From: Candidatus Moranbacteria bacterium CG_4_8_14_3_um_filter_34_16
GTDB taxonomy: Bacteria > Patescibacteriota > Minisyncoccia > Moranbacterales > UBA2206
Assembly (NCBI GenBank): GCA_002782345.1
Contig: PFHO01000056.1
Span: forward strand, 1 to 10,641
Reading direction: 5' to 3'
DNA length: 10,641 nt
Part shown: one piece after another, positions 1 through 5,967 of the stretch
Layout of the letters: each line of letters starts with the position of its first letter
How positions within the stretch are numbered: position 1 is the stretch's first letter
Notes under the pieces: model-generated
The model's database searches: none
What the model was told of the DNA's origin: nothing
What the model saw: the letters and a program-made list of their open reading frames with translations, nothing else
Program-made: the position numbers and the translations under genes

Positions 1-222
1 TATTGTACCATACTAAATAATCAATGATCTTGTTATTAAAAATATCGGGATTAAGCAGATCAGCTTTATGAAAATTCATAAATTCTTCTAGCAATGCGCG
101 ATTGAATCTTTCGCAAATGTCAATTTAATTAAAAAATCAAAGCCTTCTTTAGTGTCGTTTTCCAAGATGATTCAGGAAAGAATTTTGGTGTCATGATTAA
201 ATGATTTGACGCGCGTCTTCAT
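1..222 (-). pseudogene. Degenerate rve-type integrase/transposase, internally deleted, partial
   Basis: Translation from the ATG at 222 gives MKTRVKSFNHDTKILS, then an in-frame TGA at 174-172, then IILENDTKEGFDFLIKL. From 121 leftward a different frame reads ICERFNRALLEEF followed by a stretch ending DYLVWYN at the edge. ERFNR...LLEEF and WYN are hallmark motifs of the C-terminal half of DDE (rve) integrases, with the E of ERFNR as the likely catalytic glutamate. An N-terminal piece is thus joined almost directly to a C-terminal piece: the DNA-binding region and most of the catalytic core are missing, and a frameshift plus a stop are present. The gene cannot make an active transposase. The integrase call is firm on motifs; the exact IS family is not resolved. 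Confidence 0.78.
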
Positions 223-264
223 ATAAGTTCACCTCTTGTTTGTAAGGTATGATTTTAAAAGACA
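1..264 (-). mobile_element. Decayed insertion-sequence end (integrase family), continues past left edge
   Basis: Reading the minus strand, an element end can be placed at 264 with the sequence TGTCTT. It is followed by a GAGGTGA ribosome-binding site and an ATG at 222. A second stretch of the window (minus strand from 5933) aligns over this same end: TGTCTT, then AGGT(G/A)AA, then ATG. Both therefore look like remnants of one IS family. The coding part (1-222) is broken. The other end of the element, and any target duplication, lie outside the window. IS family assignment (IS481/IS3-like rve integrase) is inference. Confidence 0.6.
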
Positions 265-295
265 AAAAACACTAAAAAAATCTATTATTTTCTCA

Positions 296-324
296 TTGCT
301 AAAAACAAAAAAATAATTTACAAT
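296..324 (+). promoter_or_regulatory. Sigma-70-type promoter for trpS
   Basis: A -35 box TTGCTA (296-301) and a -10 box TACAAT (319-324) are separated by exactly 17 bp. Predicted transcription start is near 331, giving a leader of about 18 nt made almost only of A and T, with no Shine-Dalgarno. The promoter lies just outside the IS remnant that ends at 264. Confidence 0.6.
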
Positions 325-348
325 AAAATCAAATTTTATAAAAAAATT

Positions 349-1332
349 ATGAAAAAACGGATTTTTTCCGGCATTAAGCCGTCTGGAGATCTTCATTTGG
401 GAAATTATTTAGGCGCAATTAAAAATTGGGTTAAATTGCAAGATGAATACGATTCTATCTTTTGCGTAGTGGATATGCACGCCATCACAGTTCCGCAAGA
501 ACCGGAAATGTTGCGTAAACGTGCGATTGAAATTGCAAAAATATATCTGGCTTGTGGCATTGATCCTCAAAAATGTTCCATATTCATTCAATCGCATATT
601 TCGGAACACGCCGAATTAGCTTGGATATTAAATACAATTACAAAAATTCCAGAGTTGGAAAAAATGACTCAGTTTAAAGACAAAAGCGCGAAAAATGGAA
701 GAGAAAGCGCGAGCGTTGGGCTTTTTGATTATCCGGTTCTTATGGCTTCCGATATTTTGCTTTATAACACTCAATTAGTTCCTGTCGGCGAAGATCAACT
801 GCAACATATTGAACTTGCGCGAACACTAGCTAAAAGATTTAATAAACGTTTTGGCGATACTTTTTTTGCGCCAGAGGCTTACATTCAAAAAGAAGGTATG
901 CGTATTATGGCGTTGGACAATCCAAACAAAAAAATGTCTAAATCTTCTCAAACTGAAAATAGCTATATTTCTCTTTCAGATAATGCTGACATAGTAAGGA
1001 GAAAGGTTAAAAAAGCCGTAACGGACTCTGGAAGTGAAATTGTTTATTCTGATGAAAAGCTGGCGCTTAAAAATTTGATCAACATCTATAGTCTTTTAGA
1101 AAATAAAATGCCAAAAGAAATAGAAAAAACATTTACTGGAAAAAAATACGCCGATTTTAAAACGGAGCTTGCCGAAGTTATCATCAAATTTTTACAACCA
1201 TTTCAAAAAAGAATGATGGATTTGTCCGACAATAAAGTGTTGAAAATTTTGGAAGATGGCGCTAAAAAAACCCGCCCGCTGGCAAAGAAAAAACTAGAAG
1301 AGGTAAAGAAAAAAATCGGGTTTGTTGTTTAG
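349..1332 (+). CDS. trpS: Tryptophan--tRNA ligase (TrpRS)
   Basis: Cytoplasmic class Ic aminoacyl-tRNA synthetase that charges tRNA-Trp with tryptophan using ATP. The protein is 327 aa, normal for bacterial TrpRS. The first signature appears as PSGDLHLGN (residues 11-19, HIGH-type). Family blocks follow: VDMHA (41-45), DYPVLMASDILLY (127-139), VGEDQLQHIELAR (146-158) and the second signature KMSKS (195-199) that binds ATP phosphates. The lysine-rich C-terminus is the anticodon-binding helical part. The ATG at 349 is chosen because the conserved start KRIFSGIKPSG begins immediately; no Shine-Dalgarno precedes it. It has its own promoter at 296-324 and is convergent with the phosphomannomutase gene. 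No attenuator or T-box is visible, so regulation by tryptophan is not indicated. Intact, no missing key residue. Confidence 0.97.
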   Translation: MKKRIFSGIKPSGDLHLGNYLGAIKNWVKLQDEYDSIFCVVDMHAITVPQEPEMLRKRAIEIAKIYLACGIDPQKCSIFIQSHISEHAELAWILNTITKIPELEKMTQFKDKSAKNGRESASVGLFDYPVLMASDILLYNTQLVPVGEDQLQHIELARTLAKRFNKRFGDTFFAPEAYIQKEGMRIMALDNPNKKMSKSSQTENSYISLSDNADIVRRKVKKAVTDSGSEIVYSDEKLALKNLINIYSLLENKMPKEIEKTFTGKKYADFKTELAEVIIKFLQPFQKRMMDLSDNKVLKILEDGAKKTRPLAKKKLEEVKKKIGFVV

Positions 1333-1367
1333 TTTGGAATAAAAGATATTAGCCTCAAAGCAAACCC
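1318..1367 (+). terminator. Inverted repeat across the trpS stop codon, possible weak terminator
   Basis: GGGTTTG (1318-1324) and CAAACCC (1361-1367) form a perfect 7-bp stem around the TAG stop of trpS, with a 36-nt loop. No uridine tract follows, so this is not a classical intrinsic terminator. It could fold at the transcript 3' end. A second small hairpin lies at 1412-1430 (AAGCTCG / CG-A-AGCTT with one bulge). Confidence 0.25.
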
Positions 1368-1498
1368 TAAATCTTAATTCACGACACAAGCTACTGAGAA
1401 TTAACTCAATCAAGCTCGTCCCCGAAGCTTTAGCGTAGATAGAATAAATTGCAACAGAAAATTATTGAAAAATTTTATCCAATCTATTTTCTTTAAAT

Positions 1499-1522
1499 CT
1501 ATTGCTTAATAAATTGCAATAG
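1499..1522. repeat. Short inverted repeat between convergent genes
   Basis: CTATTGC (1499-1505) and GCAATAG (1516-1522) pair perfectly over a 10-nt loop, just beyond the 3' end of the minus-strand phosphomannomutase gene. No T-tract follows on either strand, so termination is doubtful. The stem and loop contain TTGCTTAATAA (1502-1512), an 11-base exact match to the terminal repeat of the MITE-like element at 5475-5577. This may be a leftover end or chance in AT-rich DNA. Confidence 0.3.
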
Positions 1523-1529
1523 CGAGTCA

Positions 1530-2894
1530 TTAAGAAAGAGGTTTTTTAATTAATGTCATCAGTGCCTCTCTCTTTTCTTTCATTATTTCTTTCGTTCTAG
1601 CTTCTAAATTTAACCTTAACTTTGGTTCGGTGTTTGACGCGCGAACATTAAACCACCAATCGGGAAAATCAATCCTAATGCCATCCAGCTCATCTAATTT
1701 TCCATTTTTGTAAATTTCTTTTAGTTTTTCCAAAACCACCTTTTTGTCCGTTACTTCAAAATTAATTTCTCCGCTATGAAAGTATCTTTTTAATTCAGCA
1801 ACCAATTCAGATACTTTGAAACCGGTTTCATTCATAAGATTTAAAAGAGTGATAACGGCAAGTGTAGCCATTTCCGCTTTATGGTTTTCTTCAAAAAAAT
1901 AATGTCCAGAAAGTTCTCCCGCAAAAATAGCTCCCTCTTCTCGCATCTGTTTCTTAATTAGGGAATGTCCGACACGACAATGATTAACTTTGCCACCCGC
2001 TTCTTCAATCACTTCTCGCACGGCGTTAGAACTGCGAAGATCCATTAAAATCAAGCCACCCGGATTTTTTTTAAGAACCTCTTTCGCCAAAAGAGCGATC
2101 AGATAATCCATTGGAATAATTTCGCCTTTTTCATCCACAAAGCCAACTCTATCCGCATCTCCGTCATAAGCCACGCCTAAATCGGCTTTTTCTTCCAAAA
2201 CTTTCTTCTGTAAATCAAACAGAGTTTCTTTTTTGAGCGGATTAGCTTCATGATTGGGAAAATTTCCATCAAGATTGTCGTATAAATAGACACTTTCAAT
2301 TTCAGCGGGAAAGTTTTCAAAAACTTTTTTATCTAAAATTCCCATTCCATTTCCAAAATCAATCACTATTTTCTTCCTAGAATATCCCGTTTTAAAAAAT
2401 TGAGACATAAAGGCGAGATATTTTTTCAAAAAATCAACTTCTTTAATTATACGTCCTTTTTTTTCATTTTGATGGAATCTCCCATTTAGAGTTAAATCTC
2501 TAATCTCTTCCATTCCACTGCCTTCGCCAATCGGCACGGCATTTTTAAGACAAAATTTCATTCCATTATACTCGGCCGGATTGTGCGAGGCGGTGATCAT
2601 CACGGCTACGTCCGCTTCAATTTTCCAAGAAGCGAAATAGAGCATCGGAGTTGTGGCCAGCCCAATCTTTATTGCATCCGCCCCTGAATCAGTGATGCCG
2701 GCAATAAGACTGTTTTCTAATTCGGGAGAAGATTGACGCATATCCATACCAACTATTATTTTCTTAGCCCCAGTGTAAGAAACTAATGTTTGACCAATAT
2801 TGTAGGCAGTATCTTGATTGATTTGAGATGGGTAAAGTCCGCGGACATCATAGGCTTTGAAGATTGAAACATCCATTTTATTTTTTTCTGACAT
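1530..2894 (-). CDS. manB: Phosphomannomutase/phosphoglucomutase (alpha-D-phosphohexomutase)
   Basis: Cytoplasmic Mg-dependent enzyme that moves the phosphate between C6 and C1 of mannose or glucose phosphate, feeding nucleotide-sugar and envelope glycan synthesis. From the ATG at 2894 the protein is 454 aa, normal for the PMM/PGM family. All four family loops are present: the phosphoserine loop TASHNP (101-106, catalytic Ser103), the metal loop DGDADR (244-249), the sugar-specificity loop GELSGHY (326-332) and the C-terminal phosphate clamp RASNTEPKLRL (418-428). The frame is open up to a TTG at 2912, but that falls at the predicted transcription start, so ATG 2894 (or ATG 2876, just before the conserved DVSIFKAYDVRG) is preferred. 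No Shine-Dalgarno. Substrate preference between mannose and glucose phosphates cannot be told from sequence, so the symbol is provisional. Transcribed alone, convergent with trpS. Confidence 0.93.
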   Translation of the reverse strand: MSEKNKMDVSIFKAYDVRGLYPSQINQDTAYNIGQTLVSYTGAKKIIVGMDMRQSSPELENSLIAGITDSGADAIKIGLATTPMLYFASWKIEADVAVMITASHNPAEYNGMKFCLKNAVPIGEGSGMEEIRDLTLNGRFHQNEKKGRIIKEVDFLKKYLAFMSQFFKTGYSRKKIVIDFGNGMGILDKKVFENFPAEIESVYLYDNLDGNFPNHEANPLKKETLFDLQKKVLEEKADLGVAYDGDADRVGFVDEKGEIIPMDYLIALLAKEVLKKNPGGLILMDLRSSNAVREVIEEAGGKVNHCRVGHSLIKKQMREEGAIFAGELSGHYFFEENHKAEMATLAVITLLNLMNETGFKVSELVAELKRYFHSGEINFEVTDKKVVLEKLKEIYKNGKLDELDGIRIDFPDWWFNVRASNTEPKLRLNLEARTKEIMKEKREALMTLIKKPLS

Positions 2895-2919
2895 AGTTAT
2901 TTTTTCTAACAAATTATTT

Positions 2920-2925
2920 ATTATA
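2920..2925 (-). promoter_or_regulatory. -10 element for the phosphomannomutase gene
   Basis: On the minus strand TATAAT occupies 2925-2920, about 25 nt upstream of the ATG at 2894. No good -35 box lies at the usual distance (TTGAAA at 2952-2947 is 21 bp away). Predicted start near 2913 gives a leader of under 20 nt, matching the pattern seen for trpS. Confidence 0.4.
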
Positions 2926-3013
2926 GTAACACAAAAATGCTTTTGTTTTCAAATGCTAATTGAGAACCATGAAAGTAATTTCAGTAACAATTTATTATAA
3001 TCTATTGCGATAT

Positions 3014-3040
3014 TTGAAAAACTTTGCATATTGTTATAAA
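3014..3040 (+). promoter_or_regulatory. Candidate promoter of the ychF-uppP transcription unit
   Basis: TTGAAA (3014-3019) and TATAAA (3035-3040) are separated by 15 bp, slightly short. A perfect TATAAT (2996-3001) lies further upstream but has no partner -35. The intergenic region is shared with the divergent phosphomannomutase promoter. A start near 3047 leaves a ~39-nt leader containing an AGAGG site at 3050-3054 followed by a three-codon ORF. Confidence 0.35.
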
Positions 3041-3085
3041 GTTAAATAAAGAGGAAAATGATTTTTTAATAATCAATTGAAAAAT

Positions 3086-4129
3086 ATGAAAATTGGAATC
3101 ATCGGATTGCCGAATGTGGGGAAATCAACCCTTTTCAAAGCTCTAACCAAAAATCCAGTGGATATCAGCAACTATCCATTTTGCACAATAGAACCTAATA
3201 TTGGAATTGTAAAAGTGCCTGATCAACGTCTTTTGAAGCTGGCTGAAATGTCTCAATCAAAAAAAGTTGTTCCGGCTATTGTTGAATTTGTTGATATTGC
3301 CGGATTAGTGAAAGGAGCTTCTGTTGGAGAAGGTTTGGGAAACAAATTTCTAGCCAATATTCGCGAAGTGGACGCGATTATTCAAGTGGTTCGTTTTTTT
3401 CAAAACGCTAAAATAACTCATATCTACAACAAAATCAACCCGCAAGAAGACATTGAAATTATCAATGCCGAACTTATCTTAGCGGATTTGGAAACTGTTA
3501 AAAAAGTGAGAATTCGCGTTGAAAAAGATCAAAAGAGATCCGCTAAAGGCGCTTCTGTTCAACTGGAAATTATAGATAAAATTCAAAAAAAATTAGAAGC
3601 TGGAAAATTAGCCAACGAAACAATTTTAGATTTGAAAGAAGAAAACACTCATCTGATAACAAGAGAACTTTCACTTTTAACTATGAAACCGTTTTTATAT
3701 GTTTATAATACCGATAATTTTTCTCCTCTGCCAAATGAGTTGGAGAAAAATAATCATATTAAATTGGATATAAAAATTGAAGAAGAATTGATTGAAATGA
3801 CTCCGGAAGAAAAAATAGAGCTGGAACTTAAATCAAATTTGGATCAACTCATTTTGAAAGCTTATAAAATTTTGGATTTAATCACTTTTTTTACTACCGG
3901 AAAAGATGAGAGTCGTGCTTGGACAATCAAAAAAAATTCTCCCGCTCCAGTCGCTGGTTCGGCTATTCACACTGATTTTGAAGAAAAATTTATTCGCGCT
4001 GAAATAATTCAATGGCAAGAACTTTTAAACATAGGCTCTTGGTCAAAGGCTCGCGAATTGGGAAAACTTCGCTTGGAAGGAAAAAACTACATTGTCCAAG
4101 ATGGAGAAGTAATTGAATTTAAAATTTAA
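3086..4129 (+). CDS. ychF: Redox/ribosome-associated P-loop NTPase YchF (OLA1 family)
   Basis: Cytosolic TRAFAC-class Obg-related NTPase. The family binds ribosomes and mostly hydrolyses ATP rather than GTP. From the ATG at 3086 the protein is 347 aa, close to the ~363 aa of bacterial YchF. Visible motifs: P-loop GLPNVGKST (7-15), switch I region NYPFCTIEPN, Walker B/G3 DIAGLVKGAS (70-79), a lysine-rich helical/coiled segment (~140-195), and a C-terminal TGS domain with TTGKDESRAWTI (270-281), IHTDFEEKFIRAE and YIVQDGEVIEF. The G4 position reads NTDN (208-211) where YchF usually has an NxxE motif; OLA1/YchF proteins already depart from the GTPase NKxD. A TTG at 3077 extends the frame by three codons, but ATG 3086 starts directly at the conserved KIGIIGLPN. 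It heads a run with uppP 16 nt downstream. Confidence 0.95.
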   Translation: MKIGIIGLPNVGKSTLFKALTKNPVDISNYPFCTIEPNIGIVKVPDQRLLKLAEMSQSKKVVPAIVEFVDIAGLVKGASVGEGLGNKFLANIREVDAIIQVVRFFQNAKITHIYNKINPQEDIEIINAELILADLETVKKVRIRVEKDQKRSAKGASVQLEIIDKIQKKLEAGKLANETILDLKEENTHLITRELSLLTMKPFLYVYNTDNFSPLPNELEKNNHIKLDIKIEEELIEMTPEEKIELELKSNLDQLILKAYKILDLITFFTTGKDESRAWTIKKNSPAPVAGSAIHTDFEEKFIRAEIIQWQELLNIGSWSKARELGKLRLEGKNYIVQDGEVIEFKI

Positions 4130-4145
4130 TTTTTATATTTAAAAA

Positions 4146-4958
4146 ATGAATCTTTGGCAAAGTATTTTTTTGGGAATAACTCAAGGGCTGACTGAATTTT
4201 TGCCCATTTCTTCTTCCGGACATTTAGTTTTGTTTCCTTATTTATTCAACTTTCCCGATCCGGGACTCGCTTTTGATGTTGCCCTTCATTTGGGCACGCT
4301 TTTGGCCATTTTGACATATTTTTGGAAAGATTGGGTAGAAATATTCCAAAAAACTTTTTTTTCTTCCTTTTTTCAAAAAAAAGACTCTTCTATATACGAT
4401 TATCCTCCTCATTTTTTTTGGGTCATTATTTTTGCCACTATACCCGGAGCGTTAATCGGTCTTATTTTTAACGATTTAGCGGAAAACTTTTTTAGAAATC
4501 CTTACCTTATCGCCGGAAATTTGTTTTTTTTCGGTTGGCTATTATATTTGGTTGATAACAAAAAGAAAAATAATGTTTCAAAAATATCTTCTTTAAACTT
4601 TAATAATTCTTTTTTGATTGGTCTTTCTCAAGCGATAGCTATTTTGCCGGGAGTATCGCGTTCCGGAATAACCATCACCTCCGGTTTGAGTTTGGGTTTA
4701 GATCGAAAAAATGCCGCTCGTTTTTCTTTTCTTCTTTCCGCTCCCATAATTTTTGGTGCCACTTTTTTCAAATTTCAATCATTTTTCGCTTCTTCTCCTG
4801 GACTTGTGGAAATAATTGGAATTTTTTCTTCCGCCATAAGCGGATTTCTCGCTATTTCTTTTCTTTTAAAATTCGTGGAAAAAAATAATTATAAAATTTT
4901 TTTCTGGTATCGCTTGACTTTGGCAATAATTATCATAATAATATCATTAACAAAATAA
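4146..4958 (+). CDS. uppP: Undecaprenyl-diphosphatase UppP (BacA family)
   Basis: Integral membrane phosphatase that recycles undecaprenyl diphosphate to the monophosphate lipid carrier for peptidoglycan and other envelope polymers; overproduction is associated with bacitracin resistance in known members. The protein is 270 aa, normal for the family. The first signature is (E/Q)xxxE within ITQGLTEFLPISSSGHL (11-27: Gln13, Glu17, His26). The second is PGVSRSGIT (168-176, catalytic Arg172). Hydrophobic helices fill the rest, including ~43-60, ~91-108, ~119-136, ~190-207, ~222-243 and ~251-267. Start ATG 4146 fits the canonical N-terminus; no Shine-Dalgarno. It is 16 nt behind ychF and 4 nt ahead of the next gene, so probably one operon. 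Intact. Confidence 0.96.
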   Translation: MNLWQSIFLGITQGLTEFLPISSSGHLVLFPYLFNFPDPGLAFDVALHLGTLLAILTYFWKDWVEIFQKTFFSSFFQKKDSSIYDYPPHFFWVIIFATIPGALIGLIFNDLAENFFRNPYLIAGNLFFFGWLLYLVDNKKKNNVSKISSLNFNNSFLIGLSQAIAILPGVSRSGITITSGLSLGLDRKNAARFSFLLSAPIIFGATFFKFQSFFASSPGLVEIIGIFSSAISGFLAISFLLKFVEKNNYKIFFWYRLTLAIIIIIISLTK

Positions 4959-4962
4959 AAAA

Positions 4963-5262
4963 ATGAAATTTATAAAAATCTTTTTTGTACTTATCGTTCT
5001 ATCAACTATAGTATTTTTGTTTCGTGTCAAAAATGAACTTGGGAAAACAGAAACTGATTTAAACGAAAAAAGTGAAACTTCAAAGAGACAAGTTCTAAAT
5101 ATTTCGCCTTATCCCAATTCTATTGTAAACAGTCAAGCACAGAAAAATTCTGTAAATATTATCGCATATATAGCTCCCCCCGGAACAAAAGCGGAAGATA
5201 TTTTTGAATACTATGAAAAAGAAATGCTCAAATTAGGTTGGACAAAAAAAACAAGAATTTAA
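4963..5262 (+). CDS. Membrane-anchored small protein, frame broken at an A8 tract
   Basis: The product has 99 aa as it stands, with no recognised gene name. A signal anchor spans roughly residues 5-20 (IKIFFVLIVLSTIVFL), followed by an extracytoplasmic domain. PYPNS (46-50) and AEDIFEYYEKEMLKLGW (77-93) recall small exported domains with a 'yPgA ... VvdFYkeeLxkxGWk' pattern; that likeness is from memory. The ORF ends eight nucleotides after an A8 run (5244-5251). Removing one A opens a continuation to 5443, giving a plausible 159-aa protein, so the 99-aa form is probably a frameshifted gene, an assembly error, or a slippage product. It follows uppP by 4 nt and should be co-transcribed. The Met at 4963 places the membrane segment correctly. 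Confidence 0.72.
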   Translation: MKFIKIFFVLIVLSTIVFLFRVKNELGKTETDLNEKSETSKRQVLNISPYPNSIVNSQAQKNSVNIIAYIAPPGTKAEDIFEYYEKEMLKLGWTKKTRI

Positions 5263-5443
5263 CAATGAAATACTAGGGGGGAAAGAAAGCGTTATATATG
5301 AAAACTCAAAAGGCGTTCTGGCAGAACTTTACTTTTTTGCGGAAAACGCTAAAAAAGGAGCGGGCTATATAATAAGCTCCCCTCCTTCCAGTGGCGATTC
5401 TACTGGCGGTTTTCAAAAAAGTGATTATGGACAAAGGTATTGA
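5252..5443 (+). pseudogene. Out-of-frame C-terminal part of the membrane-anchored small protein
   Basis: In the frame reached by dropping one A from the A8 tract, the sequence reads QEFNNEILGGKESVIYEN, then ELYFFAENAKKGAGYIISS and ends STGGFQKSDYGQRY before TGA at 5441-5443. The composition (alternating hydrophobics, Gly/Ser-rich tail) is protein-like, has no internal stop over 63 codons, and completes a domain that ends abruptly in the upstream frame. The restored gene spans 4963-5443. Whether the frameshift is real needs read evidence. Confidence 0.6.
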
Positions 5444-5706
5444 TTTGGTTGAAGATTTGGTATGTTTATCTATTAGAATTGTTACTTAATAAAGATTTAT
5501 AAAATTTTTCACAATATGTAGTATAGAAATTTTTCTAAACCATACTATATATAGCAAATTTCTTATTAAGCAACAAGTCTATTGCCGATTTGGGTGGACA
5601 AATTTTCGAAAAAGATGATGGTGAGTTAGATCAAAAAATTATCAAAGAAATATCTTTTGAAACAAAAAAAGAAATTGAAAAAAGTAAGGAAATGGAGTTT
5701 ATTTGA
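5427..5706 (+). pseudogene. Small ORF split by a MITE-like insertion
   Basis: From ATG 5427 the frame reads MDKGIDLVEDLVCLSI and enters the palindromic element at 5475. Directly after the element, the repeated TCTATT (5578-5583, coding Ser-Ile again) is followed in the matching frame by ADLGGQIFEKDDGELDQKII and a further acidic/basic helical tail ending at TGA 5704-5706. Removing the element and one TCTATT copy restores a continuous 56-codon ORF. I do not recognise the product; it looks like a small charged helical protein, or the tail of the upstream gene if a second frameshift lies in the A6 run at 5415-5420. The ATG overlaps the upstream remnant by 17 nt and has no clear Shine-Dalgarno. 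As it stands, the first half meets a stop inside the element, at TTACTTAATAA. Confidence 0.55.
5475..5577. mobile_element. MITE-like palindromic element, ~103 bp, with 6-bp target duplication
   Basis: Terminal inverted repeats TTGTTACTTAATAA (5479-5492) and TTATTAAGCAACAA (5563-5576) match at 13 of 14 positions. A second internal pairing joins TAGTAT (near 5520) to ATACTA (near 5543), so the whole element can fold into one long imperfect hairpin. It is flanked by TCTATT at 5469-5474 and 5578-5583, a probable target-site duplication. The open frame on both sides joins when the element is removed. It has no coding capacity, so it would need a transposase in trans. The outermost 1-4 bases (AGAA on the left, G on the right) do not match, so exact ends are uncertain. 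Confidence 0.68.
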
Positions 5707-5711
5707 AAAAA

Positions 5712-5778
5712 CTTGTCAATGGTAAGATTATCATGATAGTCAAGTAGCACAACATAATTGAGGACTGTCATTGACTAG
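5712..5778. repeat. Inverted repeat enclosing a small perfect palindrome
   Basis: CTTGTCAATG (5712-5721) pairs with CATTGACTAG (5769-5778) at 9 of 10 positions over a 47-nt interval. Inside it lies the perfect 10-bp palindrome TATCATGATA (near 5729-5738). It follows the stop of the interrupted small ORF. It could be a transcript-end structure or further mobile-element debris; no U-tract follows. Confidence 0.35.
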
Positions 5779-5933
5779 ATACTTTTGGTTTTTAGATACT
5801 AAAAAATTAAACGAAGCGTCTGCCTGATTGAGTAAACGTGCAAAAATTTTAGCTTGCCATTTTTTGCTGTTCTAGACAAGACCCATTTTAATTTACCTCA
5901 GGAGTGCAAAATAGGGTGGACTTATACAAGACA
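5740..5933 (-). mobile_element. Second remnant of the integrase-type IS (start region only)
   Basis: On the minus strand TGTCTTGTATAAG begins at 5933, followed by GAGGT (5899-5895) and ATG (5886-5884), aligning with the same three landmarks of the remnant at 264-222. The frame reads MGLV, an amber stop at 5874-5872, then NSKKWQAKIFARLLNQ and SFNFLVSKNQKYL up to TGA 5742-5740. KI at codons 13-14 and F(D/N)FL about 12-14 codons later are shared with the left-edge copy. The remnant is dead: early stop, no catalytic region. A possible opposite end with partial TIR similarity (TGTCATTGACTAG, 5766-5778) would make a ~168-bp deleted copy, but no target duplication confirms it. Confidence 0.5.
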
Positions 5934-5961
5934 TTGACTTTTTTACTTTAAAGTGTATAAT
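5934..5961 (+). promoter_or_regulatory. Strong sigma-70-type promoter for the RRM gene
   Basis: -35 TTGACT (5934-5939) and -10 TATAAT (5956-5961) are separated by 16 bp: 5 of 6 and 6 of 6 matches to consensus, the best promoter in the window. Predicted start near 5968 gives a leader of about 113 nt. The -35 box begins at the base next to the proposed end of the IS remnant (5933). Confidence 0.75.
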
Positions 5962-5967
5962 AATCTT

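Noticed and set aside
5357..5380. GGAGC / GCTCC hairpin that could be a terminator after the small membrane protein
   Set aside because: It lies inside the out-of-frame coding continuation and no T-tract follows; the match is short and likely incidental.
5427..5930. Possible TGA recoding (UGA as Gly or Trp) to rescue broken frames
   Set aside because: Conserved genes in the window have no in-frame TGA and use TGG for Trp; the frames in this zone are broken by frameshift and insertion as well, so recoding explains nothing.
5769..5939. CATTGACT direct repeat (5769-5776 and 5932-5939) as an 8-bp target duplication around the second IS remnant
   Set aside because: The right copy overlaps the proposed element terminus and the left copy overlaps its possible opposite end, so both cannot be target duplication; the right copy is also part of the RRM promoter.
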